Shown here piece after piece: positions 25,694 through 33,493 of a stretch of 39,839 bases of DNA. The notes beneath the pieces were generated by a model. The model was given only the letters and a program-made list of their open reading frames with translations, searched no databases and was not told the origin of the DNA. This stretch comes from Nocardia sp. (GTDB taxonomy: Bacteria; Actinomycetota; Actinomycetes; Mycobacteriales; Mycobacteriaceae): the NCBI RefSeq assembly GCF_025465275.1, contig NZ_JAODNK010000090.1, positions 1 to 39,839 of the forward strand. Direction: 5' to 3'. Each line of letters opens with the position of its first letter. The first letter of the stretch is position 1. The position numbers and the translations under genes are program-made.

Positions 25694-25947
25694 TCATCGA
25701 TCAAGAGCGAGCGTTAGCGCAGTAGAGAATTGGGGGTCGTGGAAGTACTGGGTCGGGTGCCGCATCGAGGTATGCCGGCGGGCGTTCAGCTCGGTCGAGG
25801 CCATCACTGCGACCGCCTGCTCGAAATTGTCGGACTCGGATGTCCGACAACCGGTCCGTTCTCGGGACGCAGGTACGGCGAGTAGTTCGACCACCTGGCC
25901 AGTCGCATCCATGAGGGGAAGCCGACAGGTTTACGGGTGTCTGGCAT
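25694..25947 (-). pseudogene. rhaM: L-rhamnose mutarotase remnant (internal deletion and frameshift)
   Basis: On the minus strand an ATG at 25947 with GGAGG five bases upstream begins a frame that contains W-S-N-Y-S ... L-R-P-E-N-G-P-V-V-G-H, matching the middle of the mutarotase family (W-R-N-Y-S-L-F-L-R-P-x-G-x-V-V-G-Y). One base is then missing and the match continues in another frame as E-S-D-N-F-E-Q-A-V, M-A-S-T-E-L-N-A-R. The ~30 residues before W-S-N-Y-S, including the usual Y-x-x-R-H and W-P-E-M, are deleted, and the C-terminal L-x-E-V-F-H-L is lost. The family interconverts rhamnose anomers. Its intact ribosome binding site next to the operator shows it was the first gene of the operon. 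Confidence 0.72.
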
Positions 25948-25963
25948 TGACACCTCCAGTGAA

Positions 25964-25975
25964 TGAAACGTTTCA
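25964..25975. promoter_or_regulatory. LacI-type operator of the rhamnose catabolic operon
   Basis: TGAAACGTTTCA is a perfect 12-bp palindrome with a central CG, typical of LacI/GalR regulators. It lies 17 bp before the start of the mutarotase remnant and 280 bp before the transporter. Related copies occur at 26387 and 29642. Confidence 0.75.
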
Positions 25976-26544
25976 ATACGTGAGTGTCATCACTTTAAGG
26001 CGGTGATGTGACTAAGTCAACGGCTGAAAAGTGTGCGCTGGATGCGATCGCTGCAGGTCTGCCACCGATCCGAGCTCGGCCGAACTCGCTATTGGATATC
26101 GAGGTAGCCGGAGAGCGTTACATGTGCTGCCGCAGGCCGACGCCAAGCCCGCGTGGGAAGCGAAACACCTTGTGTCAGGGGCGTTGTCGCTGAAGTTCTC
26201 GTGGAACACATCCGGTCGCAGGACGGTGTGCCGGGTACCGCGGATCTTTAAACCAGCTGCTCGACACGGCGCATGGGGAACTGCACTGCCCAACCGGTCA
26301 TCGTCTTCCTGGACGATATTGGAGTTGATCGGTGGCTCCATCCGGCAGCATAGCCCGCGAACTTGCTGGCACCTCAGCCACGGAAGTGAAACGGTTCATT
26401 CGCGAACCTGACAGTTGTCGGTTCTGGCCACGTCACGGGTCTCGGTGGGATCGAACTGGGATAATTGGTTCTAATATGGGTTGGGGCGCGGATGTCTGTG
26501 CGGGAGGCTCCCGGTTTCCGGATAGAGGAGATTGAATCGGTACA
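25976..26544. other. Intergenic stretch between rhamnose operon and lacI gene
   Basis: The stretch holds the divergent promoters and a second operator at 26387. I found no frame with a plausible start and recognisable protein. The long spacing for a regulator gene suggests that some DNA has been inserted here or an older gene lost. Confidence 0.5.
26387..26398. promoter_or_regulatory. LacI-type operator upstream of the lacI gene
   Basis: TGAAACGGTTCA differs from the perfect palindrome at 25964 by one base. It is 147 bp upstream of the regulator's ATG and suggests autoregulation. Confidence 0.6.
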
Positions 26545-27591
26545 ATGCAGCGAACCGCAGGAATCAAGGATGTGGCGGCGGCGGCAGGCGTGTCCGTGGG
26601 CACTGTCTCCAACGTGATCAACCGACCCGGCAGCGTCTCCGACGAGACGAGGAGCCGGGTGCAGGCAGAGATCGAACGTCTCGGCTACGTGCGCAGCGAG
26701 TTCGCCCGTCAACTGCGTGCCGGACGCAGCCGGATCATCGGCATGTTGGTTCTGGATATGGGAAACCCGTTCTTCGTCAACGTCGCCAAAGGTGCCGAGG
26801 AGACCGCACGCGCGGCCGGTGCGGGCGTCATGGTCTGCAACAGCGGACAAAGCCTGGACGCAGAGGCGGACTACCTTTCCCTGTTCGCCGAGCAGCGAGT
26901 GCGTGGTGTCCTATTGACCCCTGCGGACTCCACCGGCCGGAATCTGGATGTGCTGCGCCGCAACAATATTCCCTACGTCCTGGTGGATCGTGTCGCGGCG
27001 GACGACAGCACGCTGTGTTCGGTGTCGGTGGACAATGTGTCCGGCGGAGCCATGGCGGTGCGGCACCTGTTGTCGGCAGGTCATCGCCGGATCGCATTCG
27101 TCGGCGCAGGTCCCGACCTGCAACAGATCCGCGACCGGCACACCGGCGCGTTGCTGGCGCTGGCCGAGGCCGGGCTGGCACCGGATTCGTTGGTCGAGTG
27201 CGCCGCCGACCGACTCGACGTCGCCGCGGGGCGCGACGCGGGCGCTCGGCTCCTCGGGCTCTCGCCCCGCCCCACCTCGGTGTTTTGCGCCAACGATCTC
27301 CTCGCCCTGGGAGTGCTGCAGACCATGTTCGCCGCCGGAGTCGAGGTTCCCGCAGAGATGGCCATCGTCGGGTACGACGACATCGAATTCGCCGCCGCCG
27401 CCGCGGTGCCGCTAACCTCGGTTCGCCAACCCGCCCTCACCATGGGTTCTATGGCCGCCGAACTGCTGCTCGAAGAGAGCGGTGACGATGCCGAACCTCA
27501 CCAGCACCGTCATGTCGTGCTCCCCCCGGAACTGGTGGTGCGCACCTCCAGCATGGGCCTCTCGCAACTCGGCAAGCCCCGATCCGGTTAG
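26545..27591 (+). CDS. LacI family transcriptional regulator of rhamnose utilisation
   Basis: The 348-residue protein has the LacI HTH at residues 6-25 (G-I-K-D-V-A-A-A-A-G-V-S-V-G-T-V-S-N-V-I) with the hinge helix residues A-R-Q-L-R-A-G. A periplasmic-binding-like effector domain follows (I-I-G-M-L-V-L-D-M-G-N-P-F, V-D-R-V-A, H-R-R-I-A-F-V-G, F-C-A-N-D-L-L-A-L-G, I-V-G-Y-D-D-I-E-F-A). It is divergent from the rhamnose operon and convergent with the rhamnosidase gene. Three operator-like copies around it suit direct control of all three transcription units; L-rhamnose or an intermediate is the likely inducer. Confidence 0.92.
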   Translation: MQRTAGIKDVAAAAGVSVGTVSNVINRPGSVSDETRSRVQAEIERLGYVRSEFARQLRAGRSRIIGMLVLDMGNPFFVNVAKGAEETARAAGAGVMVCNSGQSLDAEADYLSLFAEQRVRGVLLTPADSTGRNLDVLRRNNIPYVLVDRVAADDSTLCSVSVDNVSGGAMAVRHLLSAGHRRIAFVGAGPDLQQIRDRHTGALLALAEAGLAPDSLVECAADRLDVAAGRDAGARLLGLSPRPTSVFCANDLLALGVLQTMFAAGVEVPAEMAIVGYDDIEFAAAAAVPLTSVRQPALTMGSMAAELLLEESGDDAEPHQHRHVVLPPELVVRTSSMGLSQLGKPRSG

Positions 27592-27639
27592 GGCATGTTC
27601 ATTAAGTTCCATCCGGTGTTCCGACTTAGGAAACAGGCC

Positions 27640-29604
27640 TCAGCAAGCAATCGTGTAGGTGCCGGTGTGCACGTTGTTCAAATCCCTTGTCGTGCCGGGG
27701 ATTCGGATGGTGCCGGTGGTGTCGTCGGGTGCGGTGACGGCAATGGTGAGCTGGTCGCCGTCGCGGGTCCACGACACTGTGATCGGGCCGTGGGGTGTCG
27801 GCACCTGCCCGCGCGCCCAGGTCAGGTCACCAGGGTGCGGGGTGAGAGTCCAGGTCTGGTATCCGGGCGAGGCAGGCGCGATGCCGAGGACGTATTCGGT
27901 CAGCGCGGGGGTGGGTCCGGTAGACCAGCCATGAGCGAGGCTGATCGTGCCGTCGGCGACGGTTCCGTCCGGGTTGAGGCTCTCCCAGTTCGTGCCGGTG
28001 TATTGCGGTCCGGGAGCGACCATCTGCCCCCATTCGGTGCGCATCAGCGTGAGCGCCGCGTCGGTGTCGCCTGCGGCCAGGCGGGCTTGCACTTCATAGC
28101 CGCCGATGAACGGGCTGATCCTCGCATCGAAGCGAGCGTCCGGAGAGAACGGGCTTGTACCGTGCGGAGTCCACAACGTCGTTCGTAGCGCCGCCAGTGC
28201 GGTGCTGGCGTGGTCGGGCGGTGCGACGCCGAACAGAACGGCGATGGCGTTGGCGTCCTGAGCGATCGGGCCGCGTGTGGTGTCGGAGATGTCGTATGCC
28301 CCGGTCGCCGGGTTGAACAGTTGGGCGTTGATGGCCTCGCGCAGTTGCGCTGCTTGGGTTCGGTAGGCGCTCGCATCATCGGCATGGCCAGCGGCGTCCG
28401 CGAGATCGGCCCCGTCGAGCAACGCCTTGAAGTAGAGCGTGTTGACTTCGGTGACCGCTCCGGTTTTGACGAGGTCGTAGACGTCCCAGTCCGCTCCGAG
28501 CAGCGGCGGGACGACGAGCAAGCCGGTGGCGGGGTTGATCATCGCCCGGTTGAATGCCAGTTCGCGTGCGACGGCAGAGTATTGGTCGCGAACGAAGGCT
28601 GTGTCGCCGCTGCGTAGGTAGTAGGCGGCGAGATCGAGGACGTAATAGATCGAGTAGGACGCCGAGTACGGCAGGAGCGGCCCGTTCGGCGCACCGAAGC
28701 CGGGAATCATCCCGACCAGCGGGTACTGGCCGGCGGAGAACGCGGCCAGCGAGCCTTTGACGTAGGGCTGCCCGTTCGTGCCGAGCGAGTCGAGGATAGT
28801 GGGGATCGTTTGCAGTAGGTCTCCGATCCACACCATGCGATCGCGTTTGCCGCCGTCGAGGATGACCGGTTGAGGTCCGCCGTCCGGGGCGTCGGTCGGG
28901 ACCATGCCGAGTTGGGCGGTGTACGCGCCGGAGTACCAGATCTTGTTGAGCTGATCGTCGCTCGACAGGAACCAGCCCTGGTACTGCTCAGGTGTTGCCC
29001 GATAGGCGGTGAACCGGATGTTCGTGTTCCGCAACGTGATGCTGCCGGGTGTGGTCAGCGTGAGGTACTGGTATCGCTGGCCGCCCTGGACGAGCCGGTT
29101 GTCGATCGGTCCCGCACCGGTGACGAGATAATCGTCGACCCGCCTGGGATCGACACCCGAATGCGGGAACATGCTCGCGCCGTCACCGGCCGCCGTCGCA
29201 TACGTCGCCGACTCGCTGTAGGCAGCGTGCAACACCGGCGCACCCGTCGCCGCGATGACGTCGAACTGCGGGACACCCCCGACCTCCCTGCCGTAGTCGA
29301 GCAACACCACAGGTGCCGGCCCACCGACTGTCATCGTCAACGTGGCCGGTCCCGCACTGCTATCGATCAACCCATCAGCGTTGACGACATCCCCCGATGC
29401 GGCTACCACCCGTACAGGGGCGACCACCGGGTCGGCCGGGCCTTCGACATAGTCGCGCCAATCCGCCGGCGCAGCAGCAGCCGAGGAAGATGCGGAGGCG
29501 ACGAATGCGCAGGTCGCGATTATCAGAAGCCGTCGCAGTCGGGTTTTCGATGCGCGCCGATAACTCGACCGCCCTGTTGACTCGTGTACGGAGCCGTCGA
29601 CCAT
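27640..29604 (-). CDS. Secreted alpha-L-rhamnosidase (GH78 type)
   Basis: The 654-residue protein starts at the ATG at 29604 with GAGG six bases upstream. The N-terminus has a basic stretch (S-K-T-R-L-R-R) followed by L-L-I-I-A-T-C-A-F-V-A and an alanine-rich cleavage region, a Sec signal. The catalytic domain carries the GH78 motif D-G-G-K-R-D-R ... W-I-G-D at about residues 247-261, the general-acid region, and N-W-E-S-L-N-P near the C-terminal part of the helical barrel. Such enzymes release L-rhamnose from plant or microbial glycosides outside the cell. The LacI-type operator 38 bp before the start ties it to the rhamnose operon. Confidence 0.9.
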   Translation of the reverse strand: MVDGSVHESTGRSSYRRASKTRLRRLLIIATCAFVASASSSAAAAPADWRDYVEGPADPVVAPVRVVAASGDVVNADGLIDSSAGPATLTMTVGGPAPVVLLDYGREVGGVPQFDVIAATGAPVLHAAYSESATYATAAGDGASMFPHSGVDPRRVDDYLVTGAGPIDNRLVQGGQRYQYLTLTTPGSITLRNTNIRFTAYRATPEQYQGWFLSSDDQLNKIWYSGAYTAQLGMVPTDAPDGGPQPVILDGGKRDRMVWIGDLLQTIPTILDSLGTNGQPYVKGSLAAFSAGQYPLVGMIPGFGAPNGPLLPYSASYSIYYVLDLAAYYLRSGDTAFVRDQYSAVARELAFNRAMINPATGLLVVPPLLGADWDVYDLVKTGAVTEVNTLYFKALLDGADLADAAGHADDASAYRTQAAQLREAINAQLFNPATGAYDISDTTRGPIAQDANAIAVLFGVAPPDHASTALAALRTTLWTPHGTSPFSPDARFDARISPFIGGYEVQARLAAGDTDAALTLMRTEWGQMVAPGPQYTGTNWESLNPDGTVADGTISLAHGWSTGPTPALTEYVLGIAPASPGYQTWTLTPHPGDLTWARGQVPTPHGPITVSWTRDGDQLTIAVTAPDDTTGTIRIPGTTRDLNNVHTGTYTIAC

Positions 29605-30340
29605 GGCAACCTCGCTCGGGAATACGGTCCTCAGATAGGAGTGAAACGTATCAATTTTTGAGAGACTAACCGGTTTTGCGACCCTGGGCAACGATCGCGT
29701 CCATGCCGCGGCAACCGGGCCGCAGCCGCGACGACTCTCACGGGCTTCGTCCGCGCCGCTACGGGATTGGGCCATGCCCCAGGTGTATTCCCTATGTGGG
29801 TGTCAGAAAGCAACACGTCAACCGGGTGTTCACCGCGGTACGCACTCGTCCCGATCATCTCTCGGCAGGGGAGCGAACCGTCGGAGCTTCAGAGTGAATC
29901 GTTTTAAAAATTAGCTGTGGAAGGTCAGCTGCACGGAGTACCCTCCCCAGTGCAAGGCGTGAACAGCACAAGTCGGTGCATCCCGTATCAGTGAAATGTA
30001 GTTGTCCGATTCGCGGCGGGCTCGACTTTGTAACGACTTGCCATGCAGCTTCGAATACCTCCCATGTAATTGACGGTCACTACCGAGTCGAGATCGATTG
30101 TGTCGGATATGATTTCACCGCCAACCCGCAGATCCTGGATCAGTACACAACGCGCGAGGGCCTGTCGGACGGGCACCGCTTGCGTCGGCTCCAACTGGTT
30201 CAGCGCCGGGTGAGGTGTGGTCGGGCGTATCTTCCGGCTCTGACCGCCGGAGGCTCCAATGACCGTCGCAAAGAAGCCGAGTTTCGAACCAGTTTCCGGG
30301 ACAAGAGGTTCCGGATCCATACCGGAGGGATTCTTGCACA
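29605..30340. other. Intergenic stretch upstream of rhamnosidase and a secreted protein
   Basis: No gene is convincing here. It contains the operator at 29642-29653, a weaker related site at 29895-29906 (TGAATCGTTTTA) and AT-rich patches. Frames on both strands around 29976-30344 lack a family match and strong ribosome binding sites. Confidence 0.5.
29642..29653. promoter_or_regulatory. LacI-type operator of the rhamnosidase gene
   Basis: TGAAACGTATCA matches the operator at 25964 with one change. It lies 38 bp upstream of the rhamnosidase ATG at 29604, within the expected promoter. Confidence 0.7.
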
Positions 30341-30760
30341 ATGACGCGAACTCTCAACTCGATCAAAGCGATTCGCATCGCTGCGGGCACGGCCGCGCTG
30401 GGGGTCCTCGCCAGCGTGACCGCAGTGATCGCGCCGGCCGCCTCAGCGACCGTCACCAGCATCGCGATCGCGCCGGGGGCCACCCTGGGCACTCACCATT
30501 ACGGAACGACCTGCTCCTACACCGTGACCGTGAACGTGGACGATAATACCCAGCCGGTCTTCTTCTTCGAGGAAGGTCAGGGCCCCAGCGGTTTCGCTGA
30601 GACCATGCCTTCCGGTGGTGTCGCCACGGCGACGTGGATACCGTCCTCGACGAAGATCACCTACATCTATGCCGTCCAGCCGAACGCGACGGCTCAGATC
30701 AGGCAGCCGGTCGATGTCGGCACCGGCATCAACCTCGGATCCGCTTGTGCCGCTGTATAA
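30341..30760 (+). CDS. Secreted protein, unrecognised
   Basis: The 139-residue product has a Sec signal: basic start (T-R-T-L-N-S-I-K-A-I-R-I), hydrophobic A-L-G-V-L-A-S-V-T-A-V-I-A and A-S-A cleavage site near residue 36. The mature part is Thr/Ser/Gly-rich with two cysteines (T-C-S-Y-T-V-T-V and G-S-A-C-A-A-V) that could form one disulfide, and an alternating beta pattern suited to an Ig-like fold. It resembles small exported proteins of unknown role in Nocardia. GGAGGG lies about 11 bases upstream. A clear terminator follows (30773-30808). Confidence 0.75.
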   Translation: MTRTLNSIKAIRIAAGTAALGVLASVTAVIAPAASATVTSIAIAPGATLGTHHYGTTCSYTVTVNVDDNTQPVFFFEEGQGPSGFAETMPSGGVATATWIPSSTKITYIYAVQPNATAQIRQPVDVGTGINLGSACAAV

Positions 30761-30772
30761 ATCGCTCGCACT

Positions 30773-30808
30773 CAACGGATGAGACGGCCTGCAACAGGCC
30801 GACCGTTG
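30773..30808 (+). terminator. Hairpin terminator after the secreted protein gene
   Basis: An inner stem CGGCCTG (30785-30791) and CAGGCCG (30795-30801) closes on a CAA loop. An outer stem CAACGG (30773-30778) and CCGTTG (30803-30808) extends it. It sits just after the stop codon at 30760. The downstream tract (TGTTGGTG) is only mildly T-rich, as usual in actinomycetes. Confidence 0.6.
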
Positions 30809-30985
30809 TGTTGGTGAAGTGATCATTGCGGCGGAAAAGACCGCATTGGCAACGTATGTCCGCGTCCGGTCGGGACAAGTCCAGCACCCGCTCGGCGAGT
30901 GGTCGATGGCGGAGTGGCCGGCATCGTCGGGTCGCGGTAGCGGCGGGGGATTGTTCTCCATCCGCGCTGCGAGAGGCGGTTTCGG

Positions 30986-31117
30986 TTATTTGTCCTCGAG
31001 CCGGCCCTGGGCGCGGGCCTCGGCTATGCCTTTCCGGGTACGCAGGTGGTTCAGGTTGGCTTCGCACTCGGCGACCACGGCGTCGGTCTGCAGGAACACA
31101 TTGCGTGCGAATCGGCG
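30986..31117 (-). pseudogene. Serine recombinase (resolvase) remnant
   Basis: The minus strand encodes R-N-V-F-L-Q-T-D-A-V-V-A-E-C-E-A-N-L, then L-R-T-R-K-G-I-A-E-A-R-A-Q-G-R-L, matching the E-helix of resolvase/invertase proteins (A-x-F-E-A-D-L-I-x-x-R-T-R-E-G-x-x-x-A-R-A-x-G-R-L-R-G-K-Q-P-K). A TAA falls where the family has Q (CAA) and is followed by P-K, so a single base change could have created the stop. The catalytic N-terminal domain and the HTH are missing. It shows a mobile element once lay here. Confidence 0.6.
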
Positions 31118-31166
31118 CTGAACTGCTGAGTGCGAGAAACAAATCTAGCGATAAGGACATGTTCGA

Positions 31167-31793
31167 ATGAGACGCTCTATCGTCGCGATGCCGTGCTTGG
31201 TGGCAGCGACGCTCATTATCGGCACGTTCGGGACCGCGTCCGCGGATCCGGTAGCGGACAAGTCGCGCGAGGTCATCACCGACGACGGTTGGCAGGTGCG
31301 AATCACCAAGGTCGCGGAGAATCTGGACCGTGTTCCCAACCTGGCCGCCTCACCGTTCACCCGTGAGGGATTCGTCGGGTTGGAGGCAGTCGCCGACATC
31401 AGCGGACATGGTCGGGTGCCGGTTGACTCGGGCAACATGACATTGGGTTACCAGATCGGTTGCCAGGTCGATGTTTCCAACGGCCTGACTGTCGGGCTGT
31501 CCGCGGCGATCGGACCGAACATCGGCATCTCGGTGGGCGGTGTGAACGCCGGTGCGAGCGCACTGGCGATCCCGACCGTCTCCTTCTCGCCCAAGCCGGG
31601 CACGATCACCACCGTGCCGTTCGGGACCAAGCAGCTCAGCGGCGCGCACGGCTCGATCACCGCTGATCAGGTGCAGATCAAAATCGACTCCTGCATGGGG
31701 CCGGTGAGCCTGCGCTCGTACGCGATCGTCTCCACCTCGACCGCTGACGCCGACAACTCCATCGCGGTATACGGCGACCCGATATGGCTGTGA
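31167..31793 (+). CDS. MspA family porin-like protein
   Basis: The 208-residue protein has a Sec signal (R-R-S-I-V-A-M-P then a hydrophobic segment and T-A-S-A cleavage near residue 26). The mature part shows MspA features: D-G-W-Q-V-R-I-T-K near its start, a region of conserved glycines (L-G-Y-Q-I-G-C-Q-V-D-V), P-G-T-I-T-T-V-P-F-G, and a C-terminal beta-strand with S-Y-A-I-V-S-T. MspA proteins form octameric channels in the mycolic acid outer membrane, so this supports a mycolata host. AAGGA lies nine bases before the ATG. A small secreted protein gene overlaps or abuts its stop. Confidence 0.85.
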   Translation: MRRSIVAMPCLVAATLIIGTFGTASADPVADKSREVITDDGWQVRITKVAENLDRVPNLAASPFTREGFVGLEAVADISGHGRVPVDSGNMTLGYQIGCQVDVSNGLTVGLSAAIGPNIGISVGGVNAGASALAIPTVSFSPKPGTITTVPFGTKQLSGAHGSITADQVQIKIDSCMGPVSLRSYAIVSTSTADADNSIAVYGDPIWL

Positions 31794-31798
31794 CACCG

Positions 31799-32080
31799 AT
31801 GCGGATAAAGTATTTCTATTCGATCGCGGTGGCACTGGTGATCTCCGCGTGCTGGGTTACCGTTGCCCAAGCCGACCCGGTGGTGCCAGTCGGCACCTGC
31901 AGCGGTACGCAACCCTGCCCGCCCAAGCCAACCGGAGGCGCCACCCCGTCACCGGCGCTACCTCCGCTATTTCTCAATCCGCCGCCCCGAAATCCCAATT
32001 CCCCGAAGCCCACAGGCCTGGCCTCCGCACTGGTCCCGCCCTCGCCCGGTCCGCGCGCGGCCCAACCCATCATCCAATAG
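31799..32080 (+). CDS. Small secreted Pro-rich protein
   Basis: The product has about 93 residues from the ATG at 31799; an ATG at 31784 would overlap the porin stop by 10 bp. The signal is R-I-K-Y-F-Y then hydrophobic I-A-V-A-L-V-I-S-A and an A-Q-A cleavage site. The mature part is dominated by proline (P-C-P-P-K-P, P-A-L-P-P-L, N-P-P-P-R-N-P-N) with two cysteines near its start. It follows the MspA-type gene immediately and may be cotranscribed, perhaps as a wall-spanning partner. No family is recognised. Confidence 0.65.
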   Translation: MRIKYFYSIAVALVISACWVTVAQADPVVPVGTCSGTQPCPPKPTGGATPSPALPPLFLNPPPRNPNSPKPTGLASALVPPSPGPRAAQPIIQ

Positions 32081-32340
32081 CGACGGGGTTGGGCCATGCC
32101 GCGCGTGTGAAGCTGTTGAGAACCGCAGCGATCCGTTCTGGATAAACGGCGTCGGCAAGGGCAAGTATGTCCTGGTCAAATCGATCCACGCACAACAGCG
32201 AGGGCCGCAATGATTCGGGACGATCCAGCTGAGTGTGGACCTCATCACCGATATCTCCGCCGCCGATCGGAGGTTCACATGCCTATTCGTCCGCGACCAT
32301 GTGTCTCGCCCTCAAGCGCAACCCAATCCTTGCTAAGATT

Positions 32341-32361
32341 CGTATTATGAAAGCTAATACG
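32341..32361. promoter_or_regulatory. Antitoxin start-codon operator
   Basis: CGTATTA (32341-32347) and TAATACG (32355-32361) are perfect inverted arms around a seven-base centre that contains the rest of the ATG. TAAGAT at 32334-32339 fits a -10 element, which would place the transcript start at or next to the A of the ATG (32347) and make it leaderless. Confidence 0.6.
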
Positions 32362-32601
32362 TCACTTAGCTTGGACGGCACCGTGTTGGAGCAGTCCAGA
32401 GCAGTCGCCGCGGCGCTCGGCATCACCTTCTCGGCGTTCGCCGAAGAGGCGTTGCGGGACAAGCTCCTCACCGCTTCGGCGCACGTCGCCGCCGACTACG
32501 AACGCGCCCAGGGCCGCGACAGCGTCGAGCACTTCGCCGAACTGGAGGCCGAACGTGTTGCCATGGTCGAGGCGATCCGCGCCGATGGCGCCCAGTGGTA
32601 A
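32347..32601 (+). CDS. Antitoxin of a type II toxin-antitoxin pair (RHH-like)
   Basis: The 84-residue protein begins M-K-A-N-T-S-L-S-L-D-G, a short beta-strand followed by a helix (V-L-E-Q-S-R-A-V-A-A-A-L-G-I-T-F-S-A-F-A-E-E-A-L) as in ribbon-helix-helix antitoxins. The C-terminal half is acidic and helical and would wrap the toxin. The ATG sits inside an inverted repeat (32341-32361) typical of autoregulation, and the stop overlaps the toxin start. The AT-rich codons at the start contrast with the GC-rich rest. Confidence 0.78.
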   Translation: MKANTSLSLDGTVLEQSRAVAAALGITFSAFAEEALRDKLLTASAHVAADYERAQGRDSVEHFAELEAERVAMVEAIRADGAQW

Positions 32602-32966
32602 CTGCCGCCACACCCGCACACGGGGAGGTTTGGCACTACCTGCCCACCATCTCCGGCCGTGAGAAGCCGTCTTCTCTCAGCAGCGATCGCGTGCTGATCC
32701 TGTCGCGAACCGCCGCGAACGCGATCCTGCCAACTGTGCTCGCGGTCCCGGTGGAACTTGCCCCGAGAATGCCCGGGCTGGCGGTTCCGTTCTCCGACAC
32801 CGACCCATTGCCGGGCCTGTCCGCGGTCGTCTATCGGATTACGCCGATGTACCGGCCGTGGCTGCAAGAACGCATCGGTGTGGTCGGCGAATCGACGCTG
32901 CGACAGGTCGTCGGTGCGCTGGTCGGCCTGATTGCACCTGACACCGTGATCTCCCTTGAGCGGTAG
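32595..32966 (+). CDS. MazF/PemK-like toxin
   Basis: The 123-residue protein starts at the GTG at 32595, overlapping the antitoxin stop by seven bases. G-E-V-W-H-Y near the N-terminus and D-R-V-L-I-L-S-R-T-A-A-N in the next strand, with V-L-A-V-P-V-E and an end helix (L-R-Q-V-V-G-A-L-V-G-L), match the MazF/PemK SH3-like barrel. The family cuts mRNA or other RNA. A CcdB-like toxin has the same fold and cannot be excluded. Confidence 0.72.
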   Translation: MVTAATPAHGEVWHYLPTISGREKPSSLSSDRVLILSRTAANAILPTVLAVPVELAPRMPGLAVPFSDTDPLPGLSAVVYRITPMYRPWLQERIGVVGESTLRQVVGALVGLIAPDTVISLER

Positions 32967-33004
32967 TCCTGACCGGTTGAACTCGTGCGGGTGGTGGAAG
33001 CTGT

Positions 33005-33052
33005 GGTGCCGAACCCATTGATAACCACCCGCTCGGCGCCGGTAGCGCCGAG
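33005..33052 (-). repeat. 48-bp fragment homologous to the ThrRS editing-domain gene at 37131
   Basis: On the minus strand this segment encodes L-G-A-T-G-A-E-R-V-V-I-N-G-F-G-T, nearly the same as L-G-A-T-G-A-E-Q-V-V-I-N-G-F-A-T at 37326-37373. By eye 45 of 48 bases agree. It is flanked by unrelated sequence and is a remnant, not a gene. Confidence 0.75.
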
Positions 33053-33084
33053 GATCTGGAAGAACACCACCGGTCTGAGGCCTC

Positions 33085-33492
33085 TCAACGAGCGATTGGC
33101 GGAGTGCGCTCCTGTATGTCGAAAGCCTCTCGTGCGGCGTAGATCTCGTTGATATGGGTAAACGCCCATTGGCTGATGACCTCTACGAGCTCCGCGATTT
33201 GTGTGCCGAGTGGGGTCAGGTCGTATTCGACGCGTAGCGGTCTGGTCGGGTAGACCTCACGCCGAACCAGACCGTCCCGTTCGAGAGTCCGCAGGGTTTG
33301 GGTGAGCATCTTCTGCGTGATGCCCTCGATGCTGCGGCCGAGCTGGTTGAAACGCATAGGTGCCGTGTTCTCGTTGAGCGTGCCGAGCACCAATAGCGCC
33401 CATTTGTTGGCCAAGACCTCGACGACCGCCCGTTTGGGGCAATTCACCGCCGGTAAGGCTGGGACGTCGTGACCACTGACCATAGTATCCAT
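33085..33492 (-). CDS. HxlR family transcriptional regulator
   Basis: The 135-residue protein has the HxlR winged helix: C-P-x-R-x-V-V-E-V-L-A-N-K-W-A-L-L-V-L, then M-R-F-N-Q-L-G-R-S-I-E-G-I-T-Q-K-M-L-T-Q-T-L-R-x-L-E-R-D-G-L-V-R-R-E and Y-D-L-T-P-L-G. An ATG at 33483 would shorten it by three residues. HxlR proteins often respond to electrophiles or quinones via cysteine or ligand. It is divergent from a quinone-reductase-type oxidoreductase with a 65-bp spacer containing repeats, so it is likely the regulator of the operon at 33558-36639. Confidence 0.9.
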   Translation of the reverse strand: MDTMVSGHDVPALPAVNCPKRAVVEVLANKWALLVLGTLNENTAPMRFNQLGRSIEGITQKMLTQTLRTLERDGLVRREVYPTRPLRVEYDLTPLGTQIAELVEVISQWAFTHINEIYAAREAFDIQERTPPIAR

Positions 33493-33493
33493 C

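Noticed and set aside
29976..30344. 122-codon plus-strand frame upstream of the secreted protein
   Set aside because: Irregular composition, no ribosome binding site, no family match, and it runs into the next gene's start.
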